From NCBI GenBank assembly GCA_023145935.1, contig JAGLDB010000008.1, forward strand, positions 1 through 24,063: a stretch of DNA of 24,063 nt, in the 5' to 3' direction. The notes below the pieces were generated by a model. That model saw only the letters and a program-made list of their open reading frames with translations, searched no databases and was not told where the DNA came from. Within the stretch, counting starts at the first letter, position 1. Each line of letters starts with the position of its first letter. The DNA is from Candidatus Sabulitectum sp. Lineage in GTDB: Bacteria; Fermentibacterota; Fermentibacteria; Fermentibacterales; Fermentibacteraceae. Position numbers and translations under genes: made by a program. Positions 1 to 8,566 of this stretch are shown one piece after another.

Positions 1-1
1 G

Positions 2-1702
2 TTACCTTACAACAGTCATTCTGCTGGAAACAGTACCACCATTAATGGTAGCGCGAACGAAGTAAACTCCGCTGCCCATCTCTGCAGGGATCTGCCAGTT
101 GTAGGCATTGGCACCGGACTCAATGTCTGAGTTATCGATGTTGGCCACTCTGCGACCTGTTACATCGAAAACAGAGATATCAGCAGCACCGGAAACAGCA
201 GTGTAAACATTGAAAGATGCGAAGTTGCTTACAGGGTTGGGGCTGATGTTGCTTATGCCGAGAGCTGCAGGAACCGCAGCGCCCTGGCTTTCCTCTGTAC
301 CAGTCATTGCAAGAGCAGCAACAACTGCCTGGTAAGCGTCAACTCGGCCTGCACCGTATGTGTTGTCTTTGCCGGATGCTCCAAGATCAAGGCTTGTTAC
401 CTCAATAATGCTGTCCATCTGTGCTACAGTAAGGTTGGGGTTTGCACTAAGGATCAATGCAGCAACACCAGCAAGGTGAGGTGTGGCCATTGAAGTACCG
501 CTCATTGACTGGTATCCGCCTCCGGGCCATTTGCAACTGACAACATTAACACCGGGGCCGCTGATGTCAGGGTCAATAAGAGGGCTGGAATTTGTATAGT
601 CACTCCACCAGGTAACGGGACCGCGGCTGGAAAAACTAGCGATGTTATCACCACTGTCGGTGGCTCCTACAGTAACAACAGCACTCAGGCCTCCATGATA
701 AGTCTGATCAGGATGGAACCAGGGTGGAGGACCGTCACCGGGAGAAAGAACTGTGCCAGCTCCCGGGCCACTATTGGCAGCTGCAACACTGTGATACAGT
801 CCTGCAGTCAAGCTGTTCTCATTAGCTGTTCTCAGTGAAACATTTCCATGGGTTGACCCAAGGGATGTTGACATAACTGAGGCACCATTAGTAGCAGCAA
901 ACTGCATAGCCTGGATCCATGTAGACTCTCCGCCACTGTAGTAGTTGATCCTGATGGCCATAAGAGTAGCTGATGGAGCAACTCCTGTTTCTGTTCCGCC
1001 AGTACCAAACCCGGCAACAGATCCTGCACAATGTGTTCCGTGACCGTAGGTATCCATTGGATCATTATCGTTATCGTAATAATCGTATCCATAGTGAAAG
1101 CCTGCAGCAGTGTCATGCCACATGTTGTTGTGAAGATCGCCATGGTTGTAGTCAACACCGGTATCGATAACTGCAACAATTATGCCCTGGCCTTCATAGC
1201 CAATAGCCCATGCATCGTCTGCATTGATCTTTGCAACGCCCCATGCAAGCCCTTTTCCACGCTCTTCGGCGTTAAGAGGGCGAACATCTACAGGCTCAAT
1301 AAGCCCTGCTTCAGGGTCGGCAGCTGACTCAATAAGAACAACATCAGCCCTGTCAGACATTTTTCTGATAGTAGCTCTTGTTGCTTCACAGTAAACAGCA
1401 TTCGCCATCCAGAGAGGTAGAATACTCTCTGAATTTGTTGTATTCAACTCAGCAAGGATGCCTCTCTGGGCAACCTCTGCTGTTTCTTTCATGGCGCTTA
1501 CAGCAAACTGCTGTCTTTCTGCCCTGTTCATTCCGTCTGTAGCAGAGTTAACCCAGTTCCTGTCAACCTGGCCGTGGGCCAGTATGAATACAGGGATAAG
1601 ATCGGTATCTGTTGAATTTGCCATAATTACGGCAAGATTCGGATCAATGGAGCCAGCAAGAGCCATGGCAGCCACAACAAGTAAGATTATCATCTGTCTC
1701 AT
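2..1702 (-). CDS. Secreted subtilisin-like (S8) serine protease with T9SS-type C-terminal sorting domain
   Basis: This is a complete 566-aa protein. The ATG at 1702 is preferred because an AAAGGA motif lies 7-8 nt upstream; an in-frame GTG two codons earlier (1708) sits too close to it. A signal peptide (about residues 1-17) is followed by a propeptide-like region (about 35-125) and the S8 domain (about 155-465). The catalytic triad is visible: Asp180 in IDTGVD, His221 in GHGTHCAG and Ser404 in GTSMATPH, with oxyanion Asn310. Residues about 484-566 form a Por-secretion/type A sorting domain: an SPNP start, a SVFDVTGRRV strand, a SGVYFVRA strand and a basic end. The protein probably crosses the inner membrane by Sec, crosses the outer membrane by a T9SS-like route and degrades extracellular protein. 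It lies 163 bp downstream of mazG and is probably transcribed separately. Family call is firm; T9SS export is inferred. Confidence 0.93.
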   Translation of the reverse strand: MRQMIILLVVAAMALAGSIDPNLAVIMANSTDTDLIPVFILAHGQVDRNWVNSATDGMNRAERQQFAVSAMKETAEVAQRGILAELNTTNSESILPLWMANAVYCEATRATIRKMSDRADVVLIESAADPEAGLIEPVDVRPLNAEERGKGLAWGVAKINADDAWAIGYEGQGIIVAVIDTGVDYNHGDLHNNMWHDTAAGFHYGYDYYDNDNDPMDTYGHGTHCAGSVAGFGTGGTETGVAPSATLMAIRINYYSGGESTWIQAMQFAATNGASVMSTSLGSTHGNVSLRTANENSLTAGLYHSVAAANSGPGAGTVLSPGDGPPPWFHPDQTYHGGLSAVVTVGATDSGDNIASFSSRGPVTWWSDYTNSSPLIDPDISGPGVNVVSCKWPGGGYQSMSGTSMATPHLAGVAALILSANPNLTVAQMDSIIEVTSLDLGASGKDNTYGAGRVDAYQAVVAALAMTGTEESQGAAVPAALGISNISPNPVSNFASFNVYTAVSGAADISVFDVTGRRVANIDNSDIESGANAYNWQIPAEMGSGVYFVRATINGGTVSSRMTVVR

Positions 1703-1865
1703 TCGCACTTCCTTTCGTTTTTGAAACTCAAATAATTAAATACCTTTTCAATAATCAATCAGAAACACAACAGCACAATAACACAATAATTACGGATTGA
1801 ATACACACCCTAAGTGCACAGCCCGCAACTATCTGTCAAATTACACATTAGCTGGGACAATACAA

Positions 1866-2621
1866 TCACTTCTGGTTGAAAGCAATGGCGACGCACTCTT
1901 CCATCTGCTCTGTGCATGAATCATTCAGTGAACACCCTAGAGCCTCTAAAAGTTCCTCAAGGTGGTTGAATCTGCTTATGAAGTCACTGTTTTTGTCTCT
2001 GAGTGCTTTTTCAGGTTCAATACTGTTTTGTCTGGCAATGTCCGCCAGCAGAAAGAGAATTCTGCCCGTATCTGTCTCAGAAAGACTTTTTTTGCTAATA
2101 AGCTGCTCTATCTCTTTTTTGCTTTCACCAGGGGTCTGAGCTGGAAAACCCACCTCGAATGCTCTCTGCTGAATACGCCAGGATTTCTGAAGAGCCGGCA
2201 TGGCTTTGGGAATAGAGTCGAAGAATTTCTGCTGCTGCTGCTTTTTCTCCACTGCCTTGATAGCTTCCCACTGTTTCTCCACTTCCTGCGGTGTTAGTTC
2301 AGAAGTTTTGTCGAATACATGGGGATGCCTTCTCTTAAGCTTTTCTGTTATTTGATCCGCAACATCAGAAAGATCGAAAATATTCTCTTCGCTGCATATA
2401 TCAGCTGACATTATGATGTGCAGCAGAAGATCGCCCAGTTCCTTCTGCAGTTCATCCATATCGCCCTGGTCCACAGCATCAGCAACCTCGTAGGCTTCTT
2501 CCAGCATGTACGGTCTCAGGGTCTTCAGGGTCTGAGCGCGGTCCCAGTTACAGCCACCGGGGCTGCGAAGAGTTCTTACAGTTTTAAGCAGTTCCTCTAT
2601 GGCTCTTGTGATTCTATCCAT
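1866..2621 (-). CDS. mazG: MazG-type nucleoside triphosphate pyrophosphohydrolase, C-terminal domain apparently degenerate
   Basis: This 251-aa protein hydrolyses NTPs or dNTPs to NMP and pyrophosphate (house-cleaning, stress control). The start is the ATG at 2621, which overlaps the lpdA stop by 8 nt; reading further upstream would only translate lpdA sequence out of frame. The first MazG domain (about 1-115) carries the family GGCNWDRAQT region and the metal-binding acids Glu41-Glu42-x-x-Glu45 and Glu61-x-x-Asp64. A second MazG-like half begins near MPALQKSWRIQQRA (about 141). There, the segment that should read E-x-x-D is GRILFLLAD (about 186-194), with Arg at the place of the Asp, so this half looks catalytically dead. 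A Gln run (QQQQ) lies between the halves, encoded by a CTG/CAG repeat. The length matches E. coli MazG (about 263 aa). Confidence 0.93.
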   Translation of the reverse strand: MDRITRAIEELLKTVRTLRSPGGCNWDRAQTLKTLRPYMLEEAYEVADAVDQGDMDELQKELGDLLLHIIMSADICSEENIFDLSDVADQITEKLKRRHPHVFDKTSELTPQEVEKQWEAIKAVEKKQQQQKFFDSIPKAMPALQKSWRIQQRAFEVGFPAQTPGESKKEIEQLISKKSLSETDTGRILFLLADIARQNSIEPEKALRDKNSDFISRFNHLEELLEALGCSLNDSCTEQMEECVAIAFNQK

Positions 2622-3978
2622 GAATTGTGCCGTACCCCATCCCCTCACTGGCCTCCATGAACAATTCTGAAAGTGTGGGATGTGGATGGATGTAGCCAGC
2701 AGCGTCTGAAGCCTTGATTCCAGCATTTACCGCCATAACTGCCCAGCCAATAATACTTGAGGCATCTGCTCCTACTGCCTGCACTCCAATAATAGTATCG
2801 TCCTGTTCTTTGCAGATCAGCTTTACAAATCCCTCTGTTTCATTCATTCCCACTGCTTTGCCGTTGGCAATGTACCTTGAGGTAGAGATTTTAACACTAA
2901 CTCCTCTTTCTTTCCATTCGTCTTCTCCCGGCCCCACCATGGCCACCTCGGGGAATGTAAAGATGCAGCCACTCATTGCGTCAGCATTGATCTTTCTTGG
3001 AGTTGCGCCAAACATATGGTGCACGGCTGCAATGCCCTGGGCACTGCCTGCATGAGCAAGCTGCCATTTGCCTGTTGCATCTCCCGCTGCATAAACCCCA
3101 GGTAGATTTGTTCTGTTGCTGCTGTCAGTGATGATATTGCCTAGTTTATCCATTTGTAAGCCTGCTGCTTCAAAACCGGAATCTTTTGTTCTTGATTTTC
3201 TGCCAATGGCCACAAGAAGTTTGCTGGATATGAGTACGGTCCCGTCACCCAGGGTAACCGATGCTTCATTCTTTGTGATGCTGATCTTTTCTGCAGGTTG
3301 TCCCGTATGAATCTTTACTTTTGCCTTCTTCAAGGCCCTGTGTACCAAAGCTGCAACATCTGCGTCAACGCCTGGAAGAATCTTGGAAAGCATTTCCACA
3401 ATAGTTACTTTTACACCGAAAGAAGCCATGATCGAAGCGAACTCGCAGCCGATCACACCACCACCTATGATGATAAGGCTTTCTGGAAGAGTGTCCATGG
3501 CAAGAAGCTCTCTGCTGGTGAGAACACCTGGCTGATCCATAGATACTGGAATTACGGGAACAGAGCCTGGAGAAAGCAGAATATTCTCTGAGTGAATGTC
3601 TCTGCCCTCTACATCTATGGTATCAGCAGTTCTGAGATTCCCATGCCCTCTGATTATCTCTATACCAAGATGGTTGAAATGTGCTTCAACGCCCTTGCGA
3701 AGCCTTGTTACCACCATGTCCTTACGCCTGGCAATTGAAGAGTAGTCAAATTCAAGAGAGCCCTGAAGACCGAATCTCTTTGCCATGGCGGCATGTCTGT
3801 AAAGTGAAGCGGAAGCCACAAGCGTTTTTGTGGGAATGCAACCCCGGTTAAGACAGGTACCGCCAATTGTTTCTTTCTCTATGACTGCAACTTTTTTGTT
3901 GAGCTGAGCTGCTCTGATGGCCGGAATGTATCCGGCAGGTCCGCAACCTAGAACAACAAGATCGTACTTCTCACTCAT
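2614..3978 (-). CDS. lpdA: Dihydrolipoyl dehydrogenase (E3)
   Basis: This 454-aa flavoprotein reoxidises dihydrolipoamide with NAD+ in 2-oxoacid dehydrogenase or glycine cleavage complexes. It has the FAD-binding GCGPAG (11-16), the redox disulfide Cys42-x4-Cys47 within GGTCLNRGCIPTK, the NAD-binding GGGVIG (172-177), the second FAD motif VYAAGD (295-300) and the C-terminal catalytic His433/Glu438 in HPHPTLSE. The ATG start has AGAGGAA about 5 nt upstream. The protein is slightly short for the family (about 470) but no motif is missing. No E1, E2 or lipoyl-protein genes are in the window, so its partner complex is unknown. The stop lies inside the start region of mazG, suggesting translational coupling. 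Confidence 0.96.
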   Translation of the reverse strand: MSEKYDLVVLGCGPAGYIPAIRAAQLNKKVAVIEKETIGGTCLNRGCIPTKTLVASASLYRHAAMAKRFGLQGSLEFDYSSIARRKDMVVTRLRKGVEAHFNHLGIEIIRGHGNLRTADTIDVEGRDIHSENILLSPGSVPVIPVSMDQPGVLTSRELLAMDTLPESLIIIGGGVIGCEFASIMASFGVKVTIVEMLSKILPGVDADVAALVHRALKKAKVKIHTGQPAEKISITKNEASVTLGDGTVLISSKLLVAIGRKSRTKDSGFEAAGLQMDKLGNIITDSSNRTNLPGVYAAGDATGKWQLAHAGSAQGIAAVHHMFGATPRKINADAMSGCIFTFPEVAMVGPGEDEWKERGVSVKISTSRYIANGKAVGMNETEGFVKLICKEQDDTIIGVQAVGADASSIIGWAVMAVNAGIKASDAAGYIHPHPTLSELFMEASEGMGYGTIHG

Positions 3979-3979
3979 C

Positions 3980-4048
3980 CAGTTCCTCTATTCTTTTATG
4001 TTTTGTTTATTGTAATCATATTTCGTGGGTGAAATATAAGAGGAACTG
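3980..4048. repeat. Inverted repeat between divergent lpdA and TPR-protein genes
   Basis: A 10-bp arm, CAGTTCCTCT (3980-3989), is matched exactly by its reverse complement AGAGGAACTG (4039-4048). The left arm includes the lpdA ribosome binding site. The right arm also resembles one, ahead of an ATG at 4054 that I consider less likely as the TPR start. It may be an operator in a shared promoter region, or simply two purine-rich SD motifs facing apart. Confidence 0.4.
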
Positions 4049-4119
4049 CTACCATGAGTCTCTCTTGCCACCGGCATTTTTCACTTGTAGGATTCGTAAG
4101 GTGTAGAGAAAGGAATAAA

Positions 4120-4848
4120 ATGAACAGTTGTTTTTTGATAATTGCTTTGCTGCTGCCCGCAATAGATGTTGAAACACTAACAGCCGAGCTGCATGTAGAG
4201 ACCGGCATGGCATATATCAGTCAGGGACTTACTGAAAGAGCCCTTAGAGAATTCAACTCTGCCCTTGATATCAGCGATGGTGCTTATGAAGCTCATCTTG
4301 GCCTTGCAAGAATAGCAGCAATAAACTATTCATGGACCACTGCCGAGGAAGAATACTTGATCTTCATGGACCTGAGACCAGACGACTACAGAGCGCCACT
4401 GGAATTGGCTGAGATGCTTCTTGCTGTTCGAGGTCGGTCTGATACCGCTCTTGAGTATGCCGAAGCTGCCCTTACTCTGGCACCGTTACACGGGCAATGC
4501 TGGATGACTCTCGGAAAGGCGGAAGAAAGAATCGGAAACTATGAAGAAGCTTTCGCCTGGTACACCAGAATAATCATCGAGAAACCTGAACTGGCAGATG
4601 AAGCACGGATACGGATGGCATCACTGCTCTTTCAACAGGGCGATCTGCCTTCCGCAAGAGATATCCTGCTTCCTGCAGCTGCTTCCGGTGTGGGGGAGGC
4701 TCACCACTTCCTTGCTCTTATCTACATGGAGCAGAATGATGACCTGAGAGCAACAGACAGCATAAACAGGTATCTTTACATAGAACCAAACGGGCTTTGG
4801 GCAGATTCCGCCCGCCAGTGTCTGGACGAACTCTCATCCGGCAACTAA
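4120..4848 (+). CDS. Secreted TPR-repeat protein
   Basis: This is a 242-aa protein. The ATG at 4120 is chosen because AAAGGAA lies 5 nt upstream and the protein then begins with a signal peptide (MNSCFLIIALLLPA, cleavage perhaps near residue 22). An in-frame ATG at 4054 would add 22 residues before it. The rest is helical TPR repeats from about 23 to 225, with characteristic A-x-x-x-F/Y and L-x-P-x-D/N patterns, for example ALREFNSALD, YEEAFAWYTR and RYLYIEPN. It has no catalytic domain. It is probably a periplasmic scaffold for protein-protein contacts. It lies 83 bp ahead of tldD in the same direction, with no convincing terminator between, so it may be co-transcribed with tldD-tldE. The specific role is unknown. 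Confidence 0.85.
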   Translation: MNSCFLIIALLLPAIDVETLTAELHVETGMAYISQGLTERALREFNSALDISDGAYEAHLGLARIAAINYSWTTAEEEYLIFMDLRPDDYRAPLELAEMLLAVRGRSDTALEYAEAALTLAPLHGQCWMTLGKAEERIGNYEEAFAWYTRIIIEKPELADEARIRMASLLFQQGDLPSARDILLPAAASGVGEAHHFLALIYMEQNDDLRATDSINRYLYIEPNGLWADSARQCLDELSSGN

Positions 4849-4931
4849 TACCCTGTCAAGGAATAACTGCCGCATTATACCGGCACCAATTTCATGACAG
4901 AGTACTGGCTGAATAACTGAAAGGATACCAC

Positions 4932-6293
4932 TTGCAGAAATACAGAGACCTGGCAGAGAAAGCGGTTGCATCCACGGAAGCTGATTTCGCAGAAATCAGA
5001 CTTTCACTAACCTCAAGAACAACTGTGGTACAGGCAGGCCTTACCCACATGAACACCGGACCAGTGGAGCAATTCACAGGCACCGCACGCGTGTTCATTT
5101 CCGGCAGGTGGGGGATGTGTGAGTTCAGCGCTCCAGAGCATATGCATACCGCCATAGATAAAGCTGCAGCTCTGGCACTGCAGAGCAGATCAGACATTGT
5201 TCCATTTCCAACCCTTCCCCCTGCCTGTCGGGATACTTTCAGCGATGACGCCAGGGGTGTTCCACTTTCTGATGTGCCTCTGCGTGAAAAGGCCTTTCTT
5301 TGCAGGCATTACTGCGATCTGCTTGGCGCCTCCCTCTCTTCCGGTTCAGCCAGGGTTGCCTACGAGGAAATTATCAGAGACCGTATTATTGTAAATTCCA
5401 GTGGGACCAGCGTTAGAGAAATAGAAAATCTGGGATCAATGAAAACACAGCTGGTGCTGCCTGGTGGCCTTGTGGCCAGCGAAGAAATAGCTCTGCGGGG
5501 CTCATTTGACCCATTCAAAGGCAGAGAAAAAATGCTCGATAAAATGGGCAGAGATCTTTTGCTCCGGGAAACAACTGCCTGCATCGCTCCGGGAAAAACA
5601 AGGGTGATCCTTGACCCTGAACTAACTGGAATCCTGATTCATGAGGCCTTTGGACACCTGATAGAAGCAGATTTCCTTGAAAAGAATCCAGCTGTTGCCT
5701 ATCTTCTTAGACCAGGCTCCAGAATTGGGTCGGAATGTGTCAATATTGTGGACAATTCTCTTCTGATGGACCAGCCTGGAAGCATGAACTGGGATGACGA
5801 AGGTACACCAGGCTCAAAGACTCAACTTGTATCTTCCGGGAAAATCGTCAACTGGCTGCACACAATGGAAACTGCCGCAAGAGCCAAAACCAGACCAACA
5901 GGCAATGCCAGAATATCAGACCCGGGAAGATTGCCGGAAGCCAGAATGACATGTACCTACATGGAGGCAGGAACCACATCAATCGACAAGCTTAAACTTC
6001 ATCTTGATAGCGGGCTCTACCTGAAGGGATTTATGGGGGGAGCAACAGATATGGACAGGTTCAGCATTGCAGTACAGGAAGCCTGGATAGTAAGAAATGG
6101 AGTTTTACACAAACCGGTTACACCTGTTGTTTTAGCTGGCAAGGTAACCGATATACTGGGGTCGATTCTGGACAGTGGTGATGATCTGAAACTGTCAGGC
6201 AGCCTTTCCGGTTGTTCAAGAAGAGGCGGAAGTGCAATACCAGTTACCTACGGTGGCCCGCATATACTAGTTTCCGGAATGCAGGTTAGCTGA
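4932..6293 (+). CDS. tldD: TldD metalloprotease subunit
   Basis: This 453-aa protein is the catalytic half of the TldD/TldE heterodimeric zinc protease, which in E. coli trims unfolded peptides, processes microcin B17 and degrades CcdA. The zinc motif is HEAFGH (His237, Glu238, His242) in LIHEAFGHLIEADF. The third ligand is probably Cys428 in SLSGCSRRGG. Other family blocks are VNSSGTSVRE, WDDEGTPGS and the C-terminal GGPHILVSGMQ. The start is TTG at 4932 with AAAGGA 6-7 nt upstream; no ATG in frame would keep the N-terminal domain. The stop overlaps the tldE ATG by one base (TGATG), consistent with equal expression of the two subunits. Length is close to E. coli TldD (481). Confidence 0.93.
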   Translation: MQKYRDLAEKAVASTEADFAEIRLSLTSRTTVVQAGLTHMNTGPVEQFTGTARVFISGRWGMCEFSAPEHMHTAIDKAAALALQSRSDIVPFPTLPPACRDTFSDDARGVPLSDVPLREKAFLCRHYCDLLGASLSSGSARVAYEEIIRDRIIVNSSGTSVREIENLGSMKTQLVLPGGLVASEEIALRGSFDPFKGREKMLDKMGRDLLLRETTACIAPGKTRVILDPELTGILIHEAFGHLIEADFLEKNPAVAYLLRPGSRIGSECVNIVDNSLLMDQPGSMNWDDEGTPGSKTQLVSSGKIVNWLHTMETAARAKTRPTGNARISDPGRLPEARMTCTYMEAGTTSIDKLKLHLDSGLYLKGFMGGATDMDRFSIAVQEAWIVRNGVLHKPVTPVVLAGKVTDILGSILDSGDDLKLSGSLSGCSRRGGSAIPVTYGGPHILVSGMQVS

Positions 6294-7597
6294 TGAATGA
6301 AGTATTCATGACAGGCTCTGAAATACTAGTCGCCTGTGAGAAAGTATCCACCCAGGCCGAGGTCACAGGAATAAGCCGCAGGTACAATAGCCTCCAGTTT
6401 GGACCAGAAAACAGTATTCCAGGTGCCGGTGAGAGAACCGGGTGGGGTCTCAGAATGACCCGAAACGGCAAACTGGGAGTATCCGGGGAATGGGGCATAA
6501 TTAATCCGTTCCGCCTTGTGGACAAAACCATCAGCAGCTGTCGATATGGTCCTGAAACTCTTTTTGATTTTCCCGCAGAGCCTCACGAGTCTGCTGTACC
6601 AGTAGCGAACGATCTGGAAGCAATAACCCATGAATCGGTTCATGACTATCTGGATACCCTTCAAAATAAGATAAAGGAAATTCATCCCCTGGCGAATTTA
6701 TCTGCAAGAATACAGTGGGGTGAAGATTCATTTGCTATCCTGAATTCATGCGGACTAAGAGGATCATATTCCAAGGCTGTGGTCTCCTCAAGCTTTTCTG
6801 TAACGATTCCAACAGACAATGGTCTTCTGCAATCGGGGTACTTTCTAAAAACCACTGATTCACTGCCGGTAATGAGTTTAGTCCTCGATATGATCGTACT
6901 GCCGGATCACCCTAAAGGCCTGATCTCAACCGGCATAGCTGGAAGGAAGAATGTTGTATTCTCTCCTGTTGCATTCTCTATGCTGCTACAGGCAATAAGA
7001 ACAGGCATCAGCGGGAAACTGCTTGCGGAAGGCGCTTCACCTCTGGCGGACATGGAGGGGAAACAGGTTCTGGCTAAATCGCTCACAATTCGGGATCTTC
7101 CCCACCTTAGCAGCTGTGCGGCATCAGTGCCTTTTGACAGCGAAGGAGTACCAACACAGGACAAAACCCTCTTTGAAGGTGGGATCTTTAACGGCTTCCT
7201 CCATGATCTGAGATCAGCTGCTCAGTGCAATGCAGTATCCACAGGGAGCAGTGGAAGGAATCTTGGAGAACACTCAAGACCTGTATGTACCAATTTGACA
7301 GTTGATCCATCCATGGACGTATCGACAAACACCCTTGCAGAAACAGGATCCGGTATTCTTGTAACCAGTATTTTGTCAGCAGGTGGGGGCAATGCGGCCT
7401 CAGGAAGCTTCACATTTGACTGCGGAAGGACCTATGTATTCAGAAGAGGAGAAATACAGGGATTTTACCACGGATGTGTTCTCTCCGGCAATGTTTACGA
7501 TGTTCTATCTAAAGTAAATACCCTTGGCAGCATACAGTACAGAGTTGGAACAGATCTATTGCCCTTTATCTCCCTGAACGATATCTCTGTCAGATGA
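6293..7597 (+). CDS. tldE: TldE (PmbA) subunit of the TldD/TldE protease
   Basis: This 434-aa partner of TldD lacks the HExxxH motif, as expected for TldE. The family fold is recognisable from FDSEGVPTQDKTLFEGG in the C-terminal half, the SAGGGNAASGSFTFDCG block and the closing LSGNVYDVLSKVNTLG. The start ATG at 6293 shares its A with the tldD stop codon; a second in-frame ATG at 6308 is possible. The last 42 bp overlap, tail to tail, the end of the minus-strand membrane-protein gene, so both C-termini are coded in the same DNA. No RiPP precursor or toxin-antitoxin pair is adjacent, so the substrate cannot be guessed from context. Confidence 0.92.
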   Translation: MNEVFMTGSEILVACEKVSTQAEVTGISRRYNSLQFGPENSIPGAGERTGWGLRMTRNGKLGVSGEWGIINPFRLVDKTISSCRYGPETLFDFPAEPHESAVPVANDLEAITHESVHDYLDTLQNKIKEIHPLANLSARIQWGEDSFAILNSCGLRGSYSKAVVSSSFSVTIPTDNGLLQSGYFLKTTDSLPVMSLVLDMIVLPDHPKGLISTGIAGRKNVVFSPVAFSMLLQAIRTGISGKLLAEGASPLADMEGKQVLAKSLTIRDLPHLSSCAASVPFDSEGVPTQDKTLFEGGIFNGFLHDLRSAAQCNAVSTGSSGRNLGEHSRPVCTNLTVDPSMDVSTNTLAETGSGILVTSILSAGGGNAASGSFTFDCGRTYVFRRGEIQGFYHGCVLSGNVYDVLSKVNTLGSIQYRVGTDLLPFISLNDISVR

Positions 7598-8566
7598 TGA
7601 TTCCTCGGTTGTAAGCATTTTCTTAAGGGTAGAGGGGGTTACTCCGTAGATCGGGAAAGAAATACCAAAAGCAATTGCCTCTCCTATTGTGATCCAGAGT
7701 CTTGCTACAATGGCTGTCAGCTCGGCAAGTCCAGGTTCACAACCTGGTAGAATAAGATGTACAAGCCATACTGTTGTGAGCTCTCTAGCGCCAAGGCCCC
7801 CCGGGGCGAAGATTGCAAGATAACCAATACCCATTGCCGCTGGATAAACAAATATTCCCGGAAAGAACGGAAGATTCAGCCCGAAAGAAAGACACATCAA
7901 CCAGTAAGCCCCGCCTAGTAAAAGAAAAACAGCGACATAAACAGGAAGAATACGCAGCATTTCGGAAAAACTGCACTGGCGAAGATCGTAGCTGGATTTC
8001 ATAACTCTGGCAACAAGCCCTGTAAGCCTTCGGAACAAGACTGGATGGATCGACGCAAGAAGAACAACGGAAAGCCCTAGAGCAATTGCCATTCCTGTGC
8101 CCACTCCCATCCCGGAATTCTCAGCAGTAAGGGGGATAAGCGGAAGTGTGGTAATCAGGCAGCCCAGTACAATAAATACCGTCTCCAGAATAAGACCCTG
8201 CCCTGTTTGACCGGTAGAAAGCCCGCTGCTTCGACTCAGAGAAAATTTTCCCATTGCAGCCCACACTTTACCCGGAACATACTTTCCAACCTGAGACAGA
8301 AAGTGTATTGAGAAGCCCTTCCGAAATCCCAGGTGCCCTCCAGCTGCCCTGGTAACCAGAGCCCATGTGTACCCTGCCAGAGTCAAATGCCCGGCCATGA
8401 TAACTGATGCTGCAAGAAAGAGTGGAATATTAAATTGAAGAAGATTACCCAAGCCGCCAGCTTCTTGAACTCCCTGCAGAAAAGACCTTCCAAGAAACCA
8501 TACAGCAACAAGAACGAAGAGAAAACCCAGTAGAGCAGTTATGCGGCCTTTGCCACCCTTAAGCAT
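7556..8566 (-). CDS. AglD/LPG-synthase-type polytopic membrane protein (flippase-like)
   Basis: This is a 336-aa integral membrane protein of the lysylphosphatidylglycerol synthase TM family (PF03706-like), which lacks the cytosolic aminoacyl transferase domain. It has about seven to eight hydrophobic segments (near 9-28, 47-66, 124-146, 155-175, 205-230, 234-254 and 284-306). Two family signatures are visible: QVGKYVPGKVW (92-102) and FAPGGLGARE (253-262). Relatives act on lipid-linked sugars or in envelope lipid metabolism, but the substrate here is unknown. The ATG at 8566 shares a base with the upstream gene's stop (TGATG). A TTG codon just before is the alternative. There is no clear SD, so coupling to upstream translation is likely. 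It is the last gene of the carD unit. Confidence 0.85.
   Translation of the reverse strand: MLKGGKGRITALLGFLFVLVAVWFLGRSFLQGVQEAGGLGNLLQFNIPLFLAASVIMAGHLTLAGYTWALVTRAAGGHLGFRKGFSIHFLSQVGKYVPGKVWAAMGKFSLSRSSGLSTGQTGQGLILETVFIVLGCLITTLPLIPLTAENSGMGVGTGMAIALGLSVVLLASIHPVLFRRLTGLVARVMKSSYDLRQCSFSEMLRILPVYVAVFLLLGGAYWLMCLSFGLNLPFFPGIFVYPAAMGIGYLAIFAPGGLGARELTTVWLVHLILPGCEPGLAELTAIVARLWITIGEAIAFGISFPIYGVTPSTLKKMLTTEESSSDRDIVQGDKGQ

Noticed and set aside
1834..1839. TTGACA hexamer on the minus strand between mazG and the subtilase gene
   Set aside because: No acceptable -10 hexamer lies 15-19 nt downstream, so it is not called as a promoter.
2229..2242. CTG trinucleotide run in mazG
   Set aside because: Only about four units, coding for a short Gln linker between two domains; not notable as a repeat element.
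4868..4885. Possible terminator hairpin after the TPR gene (TGCCG...CGGCA)
   Set aside because: The stem is only 5 bp, the loop is 8 nt and no T-run follows on either strand.
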